NCBI GenBank assembly: GCA_028716525.1
Contig: JAQUPQ010000033.1
Location: 1 to 44,023, forward strand
DNA length: 44,023 nt
From: Terriglobia bacterium
Lineage (GTDB): Bacteria > Acidobacteriota > Terriglobia > JAIQFV01
Direction: 5' to 3'
Below the pieces are notes generated by a model. That model searched no databases, had not been told where the DNA came from, and saw only the letters and a list, made by a program, of their open reading frames with translations. Below, in pieces: positions 43,517-44,023 of the stretch. Every line of letters starts with the position of its first letter. Within the stretch, counting starts at the first letter, position 1. The translations under genes and the position numbers were made by a program.

Positions 43517-43849
43517 TCATTTCAAATGTTCGTGCCCAAACGCCTTAATTTCGACGTCCACGCCGGCCGGCAGATCCAGCCGCATCAGGGCATCCACGGT
43601 CGCCTGAGTCGGATCGAGTATGTCGAGCAACCGTTTGTGCGTACGAACCTCGAACTGTTCGCGCGACTTTTTGTCGGTATGCGGAGAGCGCAGTACGGTG
43701 ACCCGTTGCATCCGCGTCGGCAGCGGAATCGGCCCCGCGACGCGAGCTCCTGTTCGCTTGGCCGTTTCCACAATTTCCTGCGTCGACCGATCCAACGACC
43801 GGTGGTCGTAAGCTTTCAATCGAATTCGAATTTTTTCATTTGCCAGCAT
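43517..43849 (-). CDS. rpsJ: 30S ribosomal protein S10
   Basis: 110 residues: [37 protein letters not shown] and [12 protein letters not shown]. First gene of the S10 operon. S10 also serves as NusE in antitermination. GAGGATAATCC precedes the ATG. A 47-nt gap separates it from the tuf stop. Confidence 0.98.
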   Translation of the reverse strand: MLANEKIRIRLKAYDHRSLDRSTQEIVETAKRTGARVAGPIPLPTRMQRVTVLRSPHTDKKSREQFEVRTHKRLLDILDPTQATVDALMRLDLPAGVDVEIKAFGHEHLK

Positions 43850-43896
43850 GGATTATCCTCGACCCTTGTCTGTTCGATTTATCCCCGGCATCCCTT

Positions 43897-44023
43897 TTAC
43901 TGCAAAATCTCGGTGACGCTGCCGGCGCCCACCGTCCGTCCGCCTTCTCGAATCGCAAACCGCAATCCCTTTTCCATGGCTATCGGCGTGATCAACTCGA
44001 TCTCCAAACTCACGTTGTCTCCC
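43897..44023 (-). CDS. tuf: Elongation factor Tu, C-terminal fragment (5' part outside window)
   Basis: The last 41 codons plus stop on the minus strand give an EF-Tu domain 3 end: [19 protein letters not shown] then [22 protein letters not shown]-Tu delivers aminoacyl-tRNA to the ribosome. Position just before rpsJ shows that the str operon runs into the S10 operon, as in many bacteria. Confidence 0.96.
   Translation of the reverse strand, partial: GDNVSLEIELITPIAMEKGLRFAIREGGRTVGAGSVTEILQ

Noticed and set aside
1-44023. tRNA or rRNA genes, CRISPR array, transposase, integrase or phage genes
   Set aside because: None was recognised on reading both strands; all longer repeats found are the three short-unit arrays, which lack CRISPR-type spacers.

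Overview
The window is a 44 kb piece of a Gram-negative-type bacterial chromosome, roughly mid-50s % G+C by eye. No single marker fixes the phylum. An Acidobacteriota-like organism is my best inference, from the mix of glycine-zipper secreted proteins, a glutaminyl-cyclase-like M28 enzyme, an M49-like peptidase, an RpoH-type sigma factor and ribosomal proteins with Ala/Pro/Lys-rich tails. A 16S or concatenated ribosomal-protein tree would settle it.

Layout. (1) 1-10135, minus strand: a surface-glycan operon transcribed leftwards from about 10240. In transcript order it holds GT2, GT4, flippase, methyltransferase, two related GT4s with a shared four-cysteine insert, PHP phosphoesterase, polysaccharide deacetylase, ATP-grasp ligase and a LegB-like NAD-dependent dehydratase cut by the window edge. 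(2) 10446-15842, plus strand: greA, a CDP-alcohol phosphatidyltransferase, an EamA transporter, an HtrA/DegP protease with a clear terminator, a glycine-zipper exported protein with its own sigma70-like promoter, and a basic exported peptidoglycan-binding protein. (3) 15839-23451, minus strand: tatA-tatC-glutaminyl-cyclase-like M28 operon, a MoxR-like AAA+/VWA pair, a MutT Nudix protein, an M49-like peptidase and a small double zinc-ribbon protein. (4) 23633-25585, plus strand: an exported protein with a SmpA/BamE-like C-terminus and an SH3-domain exported protein. (5) 25609-26607, minus strand: RpoH-like sigma factor. (6) 26805-44023, minus strand: the complete S10-spc-alpha ribosomal superoperon from the 3' end of tuf through rpsJ ... 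secY-adk-map-infA-rpmJ-rpsM-rpsK-rpsD-rpoA-rplQ, in canonical order and closed by a strong terminator.

The ribosomal region is conventional in gene content. It departs from the usual in three ways: several proteins carry low-complexity tails (L30, S19, S3, L17, S17), some genes use non-AUG starts (TTG for rpsD and probably rpsE, GTG for rpsC and secY), and two operon gaps hold short-unit repeat arrays.

The most unusual signal is a set of three non-coding loci: 20764-20940 (9-bp unit), 30055-30172 (7-bp unit) and 41742-41847 (about 7-8-bp unit). Each is built from degenerate short tandem repeats arranged as two arms in opposite orientation around a short centre. Each begins within 0-3 nt of the stop codon of the upstream gene (mutT, rpmJ, rplW). 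Unit sequences differ between loci but the architecture is the same, and two of the loci interrupt the ribosomal superoperon. This is the best candidate here for an undescribed repeat class or post-stop RNA element. No tRNA, rRNA, CRISPR array, insertion sequence or prophage was seen.
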